Shown here: positions 7,195 through 15,325 of the stretch, in pieces | Numbering within the stretch: position 1 is the stretch's first letter | How the letters are laid out: each line of letters begins with the position of its first letter | Source of the DNA: JAWPMV01 sp038527215 | Lineage (GTDB): Bacteria; Bacteroidota; Bacteroidia; J057 | NCBI GenBank assembly: GCA_038527215.1 | Contig: JBCBGC010000112.1 | Span: 1-28,967, forward strand | Length of the DNA stretch: 28,967 nt | Reading direction: 5' to 3' | Notes under the pieces: generated by a model | Told to the model about the DNA's origin: nothing | What the model saw: the letters and a program-made list of their open reading frames with translations, nothing else | The model's database searches: none | Program-made: the position numbers and the translations under genes

Positions 7195-7959
7195 ATGAAC
7201 AAAGCCTTCCTCTTCCTGTTGCTCCTGATTCATAGCTCCTGCATCTCCTTACTCCTTCATTCCCAACTCAAAAGAATGGGGGCCTTTGATGAGGCCTGTA
7301 AGCTCACCTATTTATCCAATGAAGAGAAGGAAGTAGCCTTTTTGGCCATGCATCATATTGGCAAAAAGGCCTTTTATGAAGATGTGGCTACCAAGGTCGA
7401 CTCCTTGCAAAAGGCAGGCTTCTTCGTTTTTTATGAAGGCTATTCCGACGAATCACCCGAAGATTCTCTGGCCAATGACCGCAACGAACGAAAGTTGCGG
7501 AAGGTATTAGGGGTGGCTCTGGAGGCCTATTTGGATACCGTAAACCACACGGTGCTCGGTATAAAGATTCGGAAAAAGAATGCCAGGGCCCTGGTAAACC
7601 AACCTGGCCTTACGGCTTTGGGGATAGATACGCTCACCTCCAGGCGGGTTGACATCAGTCCTGCCAAAATGATGGAAGTGTTTGAACAAAAGCACGGGGA
7701 GGTCATCTTGGACAGCTGCGACCTCAAAACCAGCCTGTCGAGCCTGACCTATAATTGCCAGGACCTGGGCAGCAAACTGCAGGACGCTTTTTTTGAAGAA
7801 ATCGTATTCAAACTCAGGGACCAACATCTGGCCGGAGAAATCCAACAACATTCAGGGGCGAAAATAGCCGTAGTCTACGGCAGCATGCATTTGCGCGGTC
7901 TGCGAGTCGAGCTTGGTAAATTGGATGAGCGGTGGGCTTATCTGACCGAGAAAAATTAA
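7195..7959 (+). CDS. TraB/TIKI-like (GumN/PrgY superfamily) lipoprotein
   Basis: 254 residues with a short hydrophobic leader and a likely lipobox Cys (LIHSSC, about residue 16). The body shows the superfamily's spaced motifs: AMHHIGKKAFYEDV (about 51-64) with paired His, FFVFYEGY (about 76-83) with the acidic residue, and KIAVVYGSMHLRGL near the C-terminus (about 225-238). TIKI enzymes in animals are metalloproteases; bacterial TraB/GumN members are mostly uncharacterised, so hydrolysis is an inference from the kept His and Glu positions. It is probably anchored in the cell envelope. It converges on the sugar dehydrogenase gene with a 7-bp gap and no visible terminator. The superfamily call is fairly good; the substrate is unknown. 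Confidence 0.7.
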   Translation: MNKAFLFLLLLIHSSCISLLLHSQLKRMGAFDEACKLTYLSNEEKEVAFLAMHHIGKKAFYEDVATKVDSLQKAGFFVFYEGYSDESPEDSLANDRNERKLRKVLGVALEAYLDTVNHTVLGIKIRKKNARALVNQPGLTALGIDTLTSRRVDISPAKMMEVFEQKHGEVILDSCDLKTSLSSLTYNCQDLGSKLQDAFFEEIVFKLRDQHLAGEIQQHSGAKIAVVYGSMHLRGLRVELGKLDERWAYLTEKN

Positions 7960-7966
7960 CCGAAGA

Positions 7967-9163
7967 TTAATTACTAATTCTCACCAGCACCCCATCCGCG
8001 GGCATGGTATTCCTCCGTTCAATCAAGGCCAGAATATCCCCACTCGGCAACTGCTGAATCGTCCTCACCCGACCTTCTATGGGCAGGCCAAAGGTTTCTC
8101 CGGTACTGCGATTGAACTTGAGCAGGCGGCGATAGGCCAGGGATCCTAGCAGGAAGTATCCATTCCAATCTGAGACATTGCTGCCAGAGACTTTTAGCAG
8201 GCATGCTGGGGCGATGGAATGCCGACCAAAACCTTCCCCAATGGTCCATTGATGCTCGGGCAAAACAGAGATCACCGCTGCGGAGTCTTCGGAAATCAGG
8301 GAAACCTCCTGGTTGTCATAATGCAATCCATAGCTAAAGAGGGGCCAGCCGTAATTTTTGCCCGGCAGGATCACATTGAACTCATCTCCGCCTTTGGGTC
8401 CATGCTCAATCGCTAAAAAAGTCTCACTGGCCGCTTCATAATGGAAGCCCTGAGCATCCCGATGACCGTAGCTCCAGATACTGGTAGGGGAGGAGAGACC
8501 GGGTAAAATGGGATTATCCGCCGGCACGCCGCCATCTTCCAAGAGGCGATGAATTTTGCCGGCATCCATCTGGAAATCCTGGGCCAGCATCACGGGATTG
8601 TTGCGGGTGGAATAGGCCGACCCGCCGACGTTCAGGAAAAAATGCTGGGCATCCTGCCAGACGATGCGCATGCCGTTGCCCAGATAGATTTGATCCCGGG
8701 ATGCAAAGAGTTCTTCCAACTCGGTGATTTTGTCTCCTTCTACCTTTAAACGCACTGCCTTGGCATGCCCGCTGGTCGCCAGGAAAGCCATATAGATCCA
8801 GCCGTTCTGGGCATAGTTTGGGTGCAGGCTCACGTCCATCAGCCCGCCGTGTTTGATGGCCGCAATGCCCGGATCATCGAAGTAGGTAACCTTGGGCGTG
8901 CCTTTGATTTTGGTGAGGCTGCCTTGTTGGTAGTGGAAAAAATCTCCGAGGCGATCGGTGATGAAGTATTCATCCTCATTAACTACCGCTAGGCCAAAAG
9001 GAATGGTGAAGCCCTCAGCCAGGGTGTCTAGGCTGAAGCTGTCCTCACTGACCGGGTAAGGGGAACTTGGAATGTTGAATTGGTAGTTCTCAGATTTACA
9101 GGCGGAGAGCAATCCTGAAAGCAAGAACACACTGACGGAAAAAGAAAGATTGGATAGCTTCAT
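7967..9163 (-). CDS. PQQ-dependent sugar dehydrogenase-type lipoprotein (glucose/sorbosone dehydrogenase family)
   Basis: 398 residues. A lipoprotein signal (LLSGLLSACKSE, Cys about 22) is followed by a six-bladed propeller of the soluble aldose dehydrogenase (GSDH) family. Family motifs in order: GLMDVSLHPNYAQNGWIYMAF (shortened: GLMDVSLHPNY), YGHRDAQGF, EHGPKGGDEFN followed by PGKNYGWPLFSYG, and a C-terminal RVRTIQQLPSGDILAL. Relatives oxidise aldose sugars at the periplasmic side with pyrroloquinoline quinone (PQQ) and pass electrons to the respiratory chain; many Bacteroidota members are not tested and the organism may need external PQQ. No PQQ synthesis genes are in the window. It is a single gene. 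The family is firm; the sugar is not known. Confidence 0.87.
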   Translation of the reverse strand: MKLSNLSFSVSVFLLSGLLSACKSENYQFNIPSSPYPVSEDSFSLDTLAEGFTIPFGLAVVNEDEYFITDRLGDFFHYQQGSLTKIKGTPKVTYFDDPGIAAIKHGGLMDVSLHPNYAQNGWIYMAFLATSGHAKAVRLKVEGDKITELEELFASRDQIYLGNGMRIVWQDAQHFFLNVGGSAYSTRNNPVMLAQDFQMDAGKIHRLLEDGGVPADNPILPGLSSPTSIWSYGHRDAQGFHYEAASETFLAIEHGPKGGDEFNVILPGKNYGWPLFSYGLHYDNQEVSLISEDSAAVISVLPEHQWTIGEGFGRHSIAPACLLKVSGSNVSDWNGYFLLGSLAYRRLLKFNRSTGETFGLPIEGRVRTIQQLPSGDILALIERRNTMPADGVLVRISN

Positions 9164-9412
9164 CAGTCGTAGGATTTGAAGGAAAGACGTAGCATGAAAG
9201 ACCCGCTTAGGCTTGGGTAGGTGCCGGGGCCTTCCCTAAATTCCTGGAAAATCCCCTCATATCCAAGCACTTAATTGCTAAACCATAGATCGGGGCCATG
9301 GGCAAAAAGTCTTAGGCTGTACTAGCCAGAGAAAAATGCGAAAATCCTGAGGGGCTAAGTAATATTTTGCATATATTTCGGCTGAAGGTATTATTAACTT
9401 CGTACATTTTTT
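9164..9412. other. Divergent intergenic region
   Basis: 249 bp between two divergent starts. Before the thioredoxin gene there is TTTG (9366-9369), then 19 bp, then TATTATTA (9389-9396): a good -33 box with only a partial -7 box. No small ORF or stable hairpin was found. Confidence 0.35.
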
Positions 9413-11089
9413 ATGAAAAAATTAATGTTGCTCATGGTGGCAATGTTATGGCTGGGAAATATATTTTCTCAGGATAACCTGCCCTTGGAATCTCCAGACC
9501 TCCAACTCCGTGTAACCGAACCTGACCGGATTCCTCGTGTAACCGGACAAATGCTGTATTATGACCCTATAACAGATGCTGACCTTCAACTTCCCTACAC
9601 CACTGTGCAATTGTTCGAAGATGATCAAAAGACGAACATTGCCAGCATTGAGGAAGATGGGAGCTTTGTATTACCATTGGATTATGCCTTGCCCTATCAA
9701 AGTATCTTTATCCGCCTGGGGGAGAAATCTTTTGTAGGGATGGTGGCCCATACAGATCTGCACCTCGTGATAGATCTACAGGCCGTCAAAGCAGAGCAAG
9801 ATTCTTTTTATCGATATGAAGGAACCGACGCGGCCCTGAACCGATATATGGAAAGCTACCACGCATACGCCAGGGAGGAACGACAGGCCTTGGATCAGCA
9901 GAAATGGCAAATCAGCCGTCAAGCTACCCCCCAGGAAAGAATTGCTCAGTTGGGGGAAATCTACCGGGATTTCCAAGAGATAGATGCTGCTTTTGTGGCT
10001 GAACACCCCTCTCCTTATAGCTGGATCATAGCAGAGGAACGATTGGCCGAAAAGTATGGGGATACATTTATCAGCTTTTGGGGCAAGGAAAGAGATGAAG
10101 GACTATTGGCGGAAGCCCTGGCTTACCAACCCAAACTGCTGAGCAATTATGGCAACTTTTATTACCGCTATCTCTACAACATGCTCTCCAACCCACCTCC
10201 TTCTGATTCATACCAAATCCTGGAGGATATCCTGACTGCTAAAGCCTATGAAGGGGCTGAGCGAGATTCCATGCATCGGTATCTGGATTTATACAAAAGC
10301 GCGCTAAACCAGGAAGCCTATGACCAAGCCTCGCTGATTCGGCTTGGGCACCAATTCAGGATGCCCAACCAGGCGGCGATTAGTAAGGCTATGCAAAAGC
10401 TTTACCAGCAAGCCTTAAAAAGCCAGCCCTTGCTCCGCAGAAATATTCTGGCCATGATTGGTCGTCCTGATATGTTGTGGGAAAGGGTAGATTACCTGGA
10501 ACAAGTAATCCCAGTGCTGGAGCCGGGTTGGCACCAAACAGAGATGCAGCAACAACTAGCGGAAGATCAGCAACGCATAGCAGACCTGGAGCGACTCCTG
10601 GCCCCGGATGCTTTACTGAATGAGCCGCATGTATTGGGAACCAAAGTCCTGGAAGTACCAGGAGAAAGCGAGATGTTTGTCTCCAACCACGAAACGGTAG
10701 CAGAACTTTTATCAGCGATGCGAGAAGCGCATCCGGATACAGCCATTATCATAGATGTCTGGACGACCTGGTGCGGGCCTTGCATTTATGACATGAAGCA
10801 AAGTCGAATGGTAAAGCAGCAACTGAAAAAAATGCCTGTCAAAGTCATCTACCTCTGTATGGCTAGCGGCCCTTCCAACCAAAAGGATTGGAAACGCATA
10901 GTTACTGATATGCAGGTGAGTGGAGACCATATTTTTCTGCCCGGCGAGATTTACGAAGCCTTTATGGAAGAATTTGACCTGCGAGGCTTCCCCAGCTGTC
11001 TGTTCATGACCCCCGAGGGGGAGGTTGATACAGAAGCCATCATGCGCATTTCTTATATCTCCCCGGCAGAGTTGAAGAAAAAACTCTAA
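9413..11089 (+). CDS. TlpA-like thioredoxin-domain protein
   Basis: 558 residues. A signal peptide (MLLMVAMLWLGNIFSQ) is followed by a beta-rich N-terminal part (about 30-125) like the DUF4369/carboxypeptidase-regulatory domains common in Bacteroidota, a long helical middle (about 130-400), and a TlpA/thioredoxin domain at the C-terminus (about 425-558). The redox motif is WCGPC with cysteines at about 454 and 457, within IIIDVWTTWCGPC; the cis-Pro loop is GFPSCLF. Such proteins reduce or isomerise disulfides in the periplasm, for example in cytochrome c maturation. The extra Cys right after the cis-Pro position (PSC) is unusual. No redox partner genes are adjacent. It is followed by a terminator-like hairpin. 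Confidence 0.85.
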   Translation: MKKLMLLMVAMLWLGNIFSQDNLPLESPDLQLRVTEPDRIPRVTGQMLYYDPITDADLQLPYTTVQLFEDDQKTNIASIEEDGSFVLPLDYALPYQSIFIRLGEKSFVGMVAHTDLHLVIDLQAVKAEQDSFYRYEGTDAALNRYMESYHAYAREERQALDQQKWQISRQATPQERIAQLGEIYRDFQEIDAAFVAEHPSPYSWIIAEERLAEKYGDTFISFWGKERDEGLLAEALAYQPKLLSNYGNFYYRYLYNMLSNPPPSDSYQILEDILTAKAYEGAERDSMHRYLDLYKSALNQEAYDQASLIRLGHQFRMPNQAAISKAMQKLYQQALKSQPLLRRNILAMIGRPDMLWERVDYLEQVIPVLEPGWHQTEMQQQLAEDQQRIADLERLLAPDALLNEPHVLGTKVLEVPGESEMFVSNHETVAELLSAMREAHPDTAIIIDVWTTWCGPCIYDMKQSRMVKQQLKKMPVKVIYLCMASGPSNQKDWKRIVTDMQVSGDHIFLPGEIYEAFMEEFDLRGFPSCLFMTPEGEVDTEAIMRISYISPAELKKKL

Positions 11090-11097
11090 CCTCAAAG

Positions 11098-11135
11098 GAT
11101 GGGTGGGGATTGCCCTCCCTTCCATCTTTTCTTTT
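11098..11135 (+). terminator. Probable intrinsic terminator after the TlpA-like gene
   Basis: GATGG (11098-11102) pairs with CCATC (11122-11126). A small internal loop is followed by GGG/CCC pairing, and then comes the T-rich tract TTTTCTTTT. The stem is imperfect, so this is a moderate call. It starts 8 bp after the stop codon. Confidence 0.45.
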
Positions 11136-11155
11136 GGTCCCGTGGTCTTTAGAGC

Positions 11156-11422
11156 ATGAAAACAGCGGTAGAAAACCACGCAAACGAAGATAAACAGCCC
11201 CAAACAGGCCGGACCGATGGACCCATGACCGAAGCGGCTATAAATTACCATCTTACCGAATGGTTCGGAGCCATCTTTTTTTATCTCCTGAATGCTGGCC
11301 GTAAATCCTTCCATCATTGCTACAGCAAAAGCCACCGCGGCAGAAATCTGGTAGTAGGTTACCTATTAGGCTTACTCTTTTTCATAGGCGTGATTGCCCT
11401 GGTAAGTCAACTTCTGTTCTAA
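11156..11422 (+). CDS. Small membrane protein of unknown function
   Basis: 88 residues, or 65 if it starts at the second Met (11225, MTEAAINYHLTEW). The C-terminal half reads as a compact membrane protein: EWFGAIFFYLLNAGRKSF, a basic turn (HRGRN), then one clear transmembrane helix (VVGYLLGLLFFIGVIALV). The second start is attractive because the first 23 residues are low in hydrophobicity and not protein-like. The region also has a long open frame on the other strand (10712-11335), but that one has no family features, whereas this one has a sensible membrane layout. It is a soft call with no assigned function. Confidence 0.5.
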   Translation: MKTAVENHANEDKQPQTGRTDGPMTEAAINYHLTEWFGAIFFYLLNAGRKSFHHCYSKSHRGRNLVVGYLLGLLFFIGVIALVSQLLF

Positions 11423-11584
11423 GCTGAAGGCATCCCAAGCCCCTGATGGGTTCCTGCCTATTGGATGAGTTGTTTAGGTATTCCGTAGATTAGCCTAGGC
11501 AAGCGGGAAAGCCTTATGGTCCCCCTGGTTTTTTGAACCTATCGAAGGTGCTGTTTGTACCTGGAAGGAAAGGTCTGATATCAC

Positions 11585-12070
11585 ATGGTAATGAGGAAAA
11601 AGTTCTGGATGATGGGCGGAGCCAGTTTGCTCTGCCTGGGCTTATGGCTTGGACAACTTCCGTTAATGGAGGTTATCGATCTGGCATTTGTGCTGGGATA
11701 TCTGGCCCTTTTTCTGATTGTAGGGCTGATCGTGGCGGCGGTTTTTAACAAAGAGGAGCTTGCCCAGGGCATAGGCCTTGGTTTGCTGGGATTATTTTTC
11801 CTGGGCAGTTCAGCTACCCTCACCTATATTTCCCAAATCGCCCTTCGAAAACACTACGCCCAGAAGCTAGTCGAAGATTTAAAGGCCTATCGCTATGCTC
11901 AGAACCATTTGCCCGCAGAATTAGGGCAAATAGGAACGAAGCAGGGCCGGGAGCGATTCTTCTATCGTCCAGATTCGACCCTCAGGCACTTTCAGCTTGG
12001 ATATTCCCTTGATGGCTGGCATAGGGCCGAATACTCCAGCCAAACGGACACCTGGGTCTATGGGGACTAA
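11585..12070 (+). CDS. Membrane protein of unknown function
   Basis: 161 residues. Three hydrophobic segments lie in the first 90 (about 10-25, 30-55 and 62-82), followed by a soluble C-terminal part of about 75 residues (YISQIALRKHYAQKLVEDLK, then FFYRPDSTLRHFQLGYSLDG). The C-terminal part has the look of an exported pilin-like or DUF-type ligand domain, but I do not recognise it. A second Met lies two codons in (11591). It precedes the SRPBCC gene by about 36 bp on the same strand, so the two may be co-transcribed. Confidence 0.62.
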   Translation: MVMRKKFWMMGGASLLCLGLWLGQLPLMEVIDLAFVLGYLALFLIVGLIVAAVFNKEELAQGIGLGLLGLFFLGSSATLTYISQIALRKHYAQKLVEDLKAYRYAQNHLPAELGQIGTKQGRERFFYRPDSTLRHFQLGYSLDGWHRAEYSSQTDTWVYGD

Positions 12071-12105
12071 CCACCACGAAAGCTGCTCCTCCTAATCTAT
12101 CCACC

Positions 12106-12588
12106 ATGGTGCGCATTTATCTCGAAACCCTCATTCATGCCCCCTGCAAACGCTGCTTTGACCTGAGCCGCAGCATAGAGCTTCATAAGTTGAGCACCCA
12201 AAAAACCCAGGAGGAAGCCATGGCCGGGACTACCACGGGCCTGATCGAGTTGGGAGAATGGGTTACCTGGCGAGCCAGGCACTTTGGCGTGATGCAAAAA
12301 ATGACCGTAAAGATCACTGCGCTGGAATCGCCCCATTTTTTCCAGGATCAAATGCAGCGCGGGATTTTCAAATCCTTTTTACATAACCACTCCTTCGAAT
12401 CCCAGGCCGATGAGCAGACCCTCATGAAGGATGAGCTGTTTTTTGAAGCACCGCTTGGGTTACTCGGAAGAGCAGTGGAACGATGGGTGTTGAAAAAATA
12501 CCTGACCCGCTTTTTAGCCGAAAGAAATTCCCTGATCAAGGCGGTTGCCGAGTCAGACCAGTGGCGCGATGTCCCCGGAATGGAATAG
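12106..12588 (+). CDS. SRPBCC (START-like ligand-binding fold) family protein
   Basis: 160 residues, cytosolic. The opening VRIYLETLIHAPCKRCFDLSRSIELHK is characteristic of SRPBCC/polyketide-cyclase-like proteins (shortened: IHAPCKRCFDLSRSIELH), followed by GLIELGEWVTWRARHFGV and then the long C-terminal helix (LGLLGRAVERWVLKKYLTRF) that closes the ligand cavity. Relatives in Bacteroidota are often annotated as cell-division inhibitors from weak similarity; their real ligand is unknown. The length is normal for the family. The fold call is good, the role is open. Confidence 0.82.
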   Translation: MVRIYLETLIHAPCKRCFDLSRSIELHKLSTQKTQEEAMAGTTTGLIELGEWVTWRARHFGVMQKMTVKITALESPHFFQDQMQRGIFKSFLHNHSFESQADEQTLMKDELFFEAPLGLLGRAVERWVLKKYLTRFLAERNSLIKAVAESDQWRDVPGME

Positions 12589-12772
12589 GTAGGCTTGATT
12601 TCCAGTCAATTAGGGAGGGATTTTCTCAATCTTGGACAGGAGGCCACTGCTTGAACGCGTTTATCCCTACGCATATTCAATTAGCCCACACGCATGTTCA
12701 GAAAGGCAACGCAGCGCCGTTACCTGGAAGGAATCTTGTCTTCTCAACACCATACAAACACAGTTTTACACA

Positions 12773-13375
12773 ATGGTTATGAAACAAGTATTCTTAAGTA
12801 TCGCGCTCCTGATGGGACTATGGTCCCTCGGAACCCTGCATGCCCAAAGCACCCCTGGTATCGTTGGCGGCCAGGCTTATTCTATTGAGGACATGGCAAA
12901 CACCATCTTCCCGAGTAAGCAAAAACGCTATGACAAATCCCGGAACGCCCGCCTCAAAGAGCAAAACCAACGGCTGGAAAGACAAATCCACGCCATGCAA
13001 CTTCGGTTAGATGACTGCATGGGGGCCCGCACCCGTTATGGGAAGCGCAGACCCGTAGCCCAATATGATTTTAGAACTGATTATTGGGGTGAAAGACGCA
13101 TTCAGAAAGAGTATGAGCAGCTGCAAAAAGAGAACACCTACCTGCGCGAGCATTACAGTTGGGTAAAAAATGAATTGAATGAATGCGAAGCGCGCTATTA
13201 TGACGACTATGAAGATTACCGTCCTCGTCGCACTGCCCAGGGACGTGATCGTGGACCGCAACGCGATTGCTGCACCCACGGCAAAAAAGCCAAAAAGAAA
13301 GACAGCTGCCGAGGTGGAAAAAGTAAAGGAAGAAAATACCGATACGACGATGACGATGACGATGACGACGATTAA
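12773..13375 (+). CDS. Exported coiled-coil protein with a Cys/Lys-rich part and a nine-Asp tail
   Basis: About 200 residues from Met 12773 (or 12779). The open frame runs back to 12632, but the signal peptide (VFLSIALLMGLWSLGTLHAQ) sets the start. After the signal comes a helical region with heptad-like spacing (LKEQNQRLERQIHAMQLRLD, then YEQLQKENTYLREHYSWV), which should form a coiled coil. The C-terminal part is rich in Arg, Lys and Cys (RDCCTHGKKAKKKDSCRGGK), and the protein ends with nine consecutive Asp encoded by alternating GAC and GAT codons (13346-13372). I know no family with this layout. It might bind cations or form an envelope scaffold; that is a guess. An intrinsic terminator follows 42 bp after the stop. 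Confidence 0.72.
   Translation: MVMKQVFLSIALLMGLWSLGTLHAQSTPGIVGGQAYSIEDMANTIFPSKQKRYDKSRNARLKEQNQRLERQIHAMQLRLDDCMGARTRYGKRRPVAQYDFRTDYWGERRIQKEYEQLQKENTYLREHYSWVKNELNECEARYYDDYEDYRPRRTAQGRDRGPQRDCCTHGKKAKKKDSCRGGKSKGRKYRYDDDDDDDDD
13346..13372 (+). repeat. GAC/GAT trinucleotide tract coding for poly-Asp
   Basis: Nine Asp codons, mostly alternating GAC and GAT, form a six-base tandem unit (GACGAT) repeated about three and a half times, then GACGAT-like. A tract like this could change length by replication slippage, adding or removing Asp pairs without a frameshift. Confidence 0.8.
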
Positions 13376-13416
13376 GCCAAACTCGTATGTGATGTTACTG
13401 ATTAATTATTAGGCTG

Positions 13417-13439
13417 GGCTCCCTTCGGGGGGCCTTTTT
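13417..13439 (+). terminator. Intrinsic terminator with UUCG tetraloop
   Basis: Arms GGCTCCC (13417-13423) and GGGGGCC (13428-13434) give a 7-bp stem with one G-U pair, closed by the very stable tetraloop TTCG, and followed at once by five T. It terminates the coiled-coil gene; no T-tract lies on the other side for the converging acyl-CoA synthetase gene. Confidence 0.85.
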
Positions 13440-13444
13440 GCTGG

Positions 13445-15142
13445 TCAATATTTTGCGTGGAAGTATTCGTGTGTACTGCTCTTGCCCTCGATTTTGGCCT
13501 GGGCTTCGTTGGCCCTTAGTTCAATCCGCCTGATTTTACCACTGATCGTTTTCGGTAGGGCCTCCGGGAATTCAATGATGCGCGGCACTTTATATTTGGC
13601 CAGGCTTTTTTCCGAAAATACAAATAGCTCCTCCGCCAGCGCCTGACTAGGTTCCACCCCTTCCCGCAACATCACAAAAGCCTTCACGGCATAGCCCCGC
13701 ACCTCATGGGGACTAGCTACTACCGCTGATTCCACCACATCAGGATGTTCGATCAGGATACTTTCCACTTCAAAAGGTCCAATGCGATAGGCCGAGGCTT
13801 TGATCACATCATCATTCCGACCGATAAACCAGATAAAGCCATCTTCATCCTTATACGCCTTATCTCCGGTATAGTACAGACCGTGCCGGAAGGCTTTTTG
13901 GGTGCGATCCTGGTCGTGGAGGTATTCGATAAAAATGCCATTATGCCTTTTTTCGTCCATATTGACGCAAATCACCCCTTCTTCCAATGGGGCTACCTCC
14001 TGCCCATCCTCATCATAAATGCCGATGTCGTACATAAAAGTGGGCTTCCCCATCGAGCCGGGTTTCAGATCCTGACCGGGGATATTGCCCACCAGGGCGG
14101 TGGTCTCGGTTTGTCCATAGCCATCCCGGATCGTAATGCCCGTGCCCTGCTTCCATTTCTCAATCACATCCGGATTCAGTGGCTCTCCTGCAGCGCAGCT
14201 GGAACGTAAGCTCAATTGGTACTTGCTCAGATCCTCCTGAATGAGCATGCGCAACACGGTCGGGGAACCACAAAAGGTACTCACGCCATATTTTTCCATC
14301 GCGGCTAGTTGTTCTGCGGGGACAAAAGCATCCACCTGGTTGGCAAAAATGGTCGCGCCGGTATTCCAGGGAGCGAAGAAGCTACTCCAGGCGAATTTTG
14401 CCCAGCCGGGAGAGGAAATATTGTAATGCAGGTCTCCGTGCGAACAGCCTACCCAGGATGCGGTGGCGAGGTGCCCGAAAGGGTAGGTAAAATGCGTATG
14501 GACCACCACCTTGGGCAAACCAGTAGTACCCGAGGTAAAGAAGTAGAGAAAAGGATCATCAGCCCGCGTTGGCGCGGCTTCAGCTTCCGTGGATTCTCGG
14601 GTCATCTCCTCCATACTGATCCAGCCTGCTCGTTGGCCACTAGTCAGGATTTTTAGCTGGAGCTTTTTACCAAAAGCCGCCTCCGCTTCCTCAATCTTAG
14701 GGGCATTATGGAGGTCGGTAATCATGATTTCTGGAAAAAGGGATTCAAACCGATACATCAAATCTCTGGCGGTGAGATTGGTTGCTGTCGGCATGATGAT
14801 AAAACCACCCTTGATGGTGGTGAGGAAGCTGATCCAGTTGGCGGGGACCAGCGGCAATAAGGAATAAATATGATGACCTGCCTTGGCTCCATGCTTGCGC
14901 ATCAGATTGAGCAATTGGTTGGCTTGATGGTACACGGATTGAAAAGAATAGGTCTTCTCTTCTGCCCCATGTCGCCAGATCAAAGCTGGATCATCTGGAA
15001 AGGCCTCCACATTTAAGCTTTTGAAAATATCCTCTACCCAATTGAAGTGGGTGGGTTTATCCAGGTCATAGGTGCCAAGTTTATTAAACACACCTTGGGC
15101 GAGGTCTGCGCGGACCTCTCGGAAATAGGATTGAATATCCAT
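13445..15142 (-). CDS. Medium-chain acyl-CoA synthetase-like AMP-forming ligase
   Basis: 565 residues of the ANL superfamily. The ATP-binding P-loop FFTSGTTGLPK (about 211-221) is complete, with the adenine motif DGYGQTETT (about 340-348), the YTGDKAYKDEDGF Asp, the IKASAYRIGPFEVES hinge region, and the C-terminal catalytic lysine in PKTISGKIRR (about 533-542). The PGWAKFAWSSFFAPW segment resembles acetyl/medium-chain acyl-CoA synthetases (ACSM type). It activates a carboxylic acid to acyl-AMP, then to acyl-CoA. It is divergent from an AraC-family regulator across 183 bp, which suggests control by that regulator. Substrate chain length is not readable from sequence alone. Confidence 0.88.
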   Translation of the reverse strand: MDIQSYFREVRADLAQGVFNKLGTYDLDKPTHFNWVEDIFKSLNVEAFPDDPALIWRHGAEEKTYSFQSVYHQANQLLNLMRKHGAKAGHHIYSLLPLVPANWISFLTTIKGGFIIMPTATNLTARDLMYRFESLFPEIMITDLHNAPKIEEAEAAFGKKLQLKILTSGQRAGWISMEEMTRESTEAEAAPTRADDPFLYFFTSGTTGLPKVVVHTHFTYPFGHLATASWVGCSHGDLHYNISSPGWAKFAWSSFFAPWNTGATIFANQVDAFVPAEQLAAMEKYGVSTFCGSPTVLRMLIQEDLSKYQLSLRSSCAAGEPLNPDVIEKWKQGTGITIRDGYGQTETTALVGNIPGQDLKPGSMGKPTFMYDIGIYDEDGQEVAPLEEGVICVNMDEKRHNGIFIEYLHDQDRTQKAFRHGLYYTGDKAYKDEDGFIWFIGRNDDVIKASAYRIGPFEVESILIEHPDVVESAVVASPHEVRGYAVKAFVMLREGVEPSQALAEELFVFSEKSLAKYKVPRIIEFPEALPKTISGKIRRIELRANEAQAKIEGKSSTHEYFHAKY

Positions 15143-15187
15143 GAGCAGCAGTATTGTAGTAGTCTTACGTTGATCCGCTCGCAGGCC

Positions 15188-15294
15188 TTAGGACTTTTTG
15201 AGTTTTCGAAAGAAAGCCCTAATTTTTAGTGGACCGATTGAGATGGACCAGGCTTGCATTCAAGTTAAGGAATCATCCGAAGGGCTTTAGGACT
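15188..15294. promoter_or_regulatory. Direct repeats between the acyl-CoA synthetase and AraC genes
   Basis: TTAGGACT occurs twice (15188-15195 and 15287-15294), 99 bp apart, each inside a longer near-match GGCyTTAGGACT. AraC-family proteins often bind direct repeats in the divergent gap next to their own gene. The distance is large, so this is tentative. Confidence 0.35.
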
Positions 15295-15325
15295 ATCTTC
15301 CATTTTACTGGTAATATCTTCCTTA

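Noticed and set aside
10712..11335. 207-codon open frame on the minus strand
   Set aside because: It lies antisense to the thioredoxin domain of the TlpA-like gene and to the small membrane protein; it has no recognisable domain, signal or membrane layout.
13745..14209. 154-codon plus-strand frame inside the acyl-CoA synthetase
   Set aside because: Antisense shadow of a gene with complete ANL motifs.
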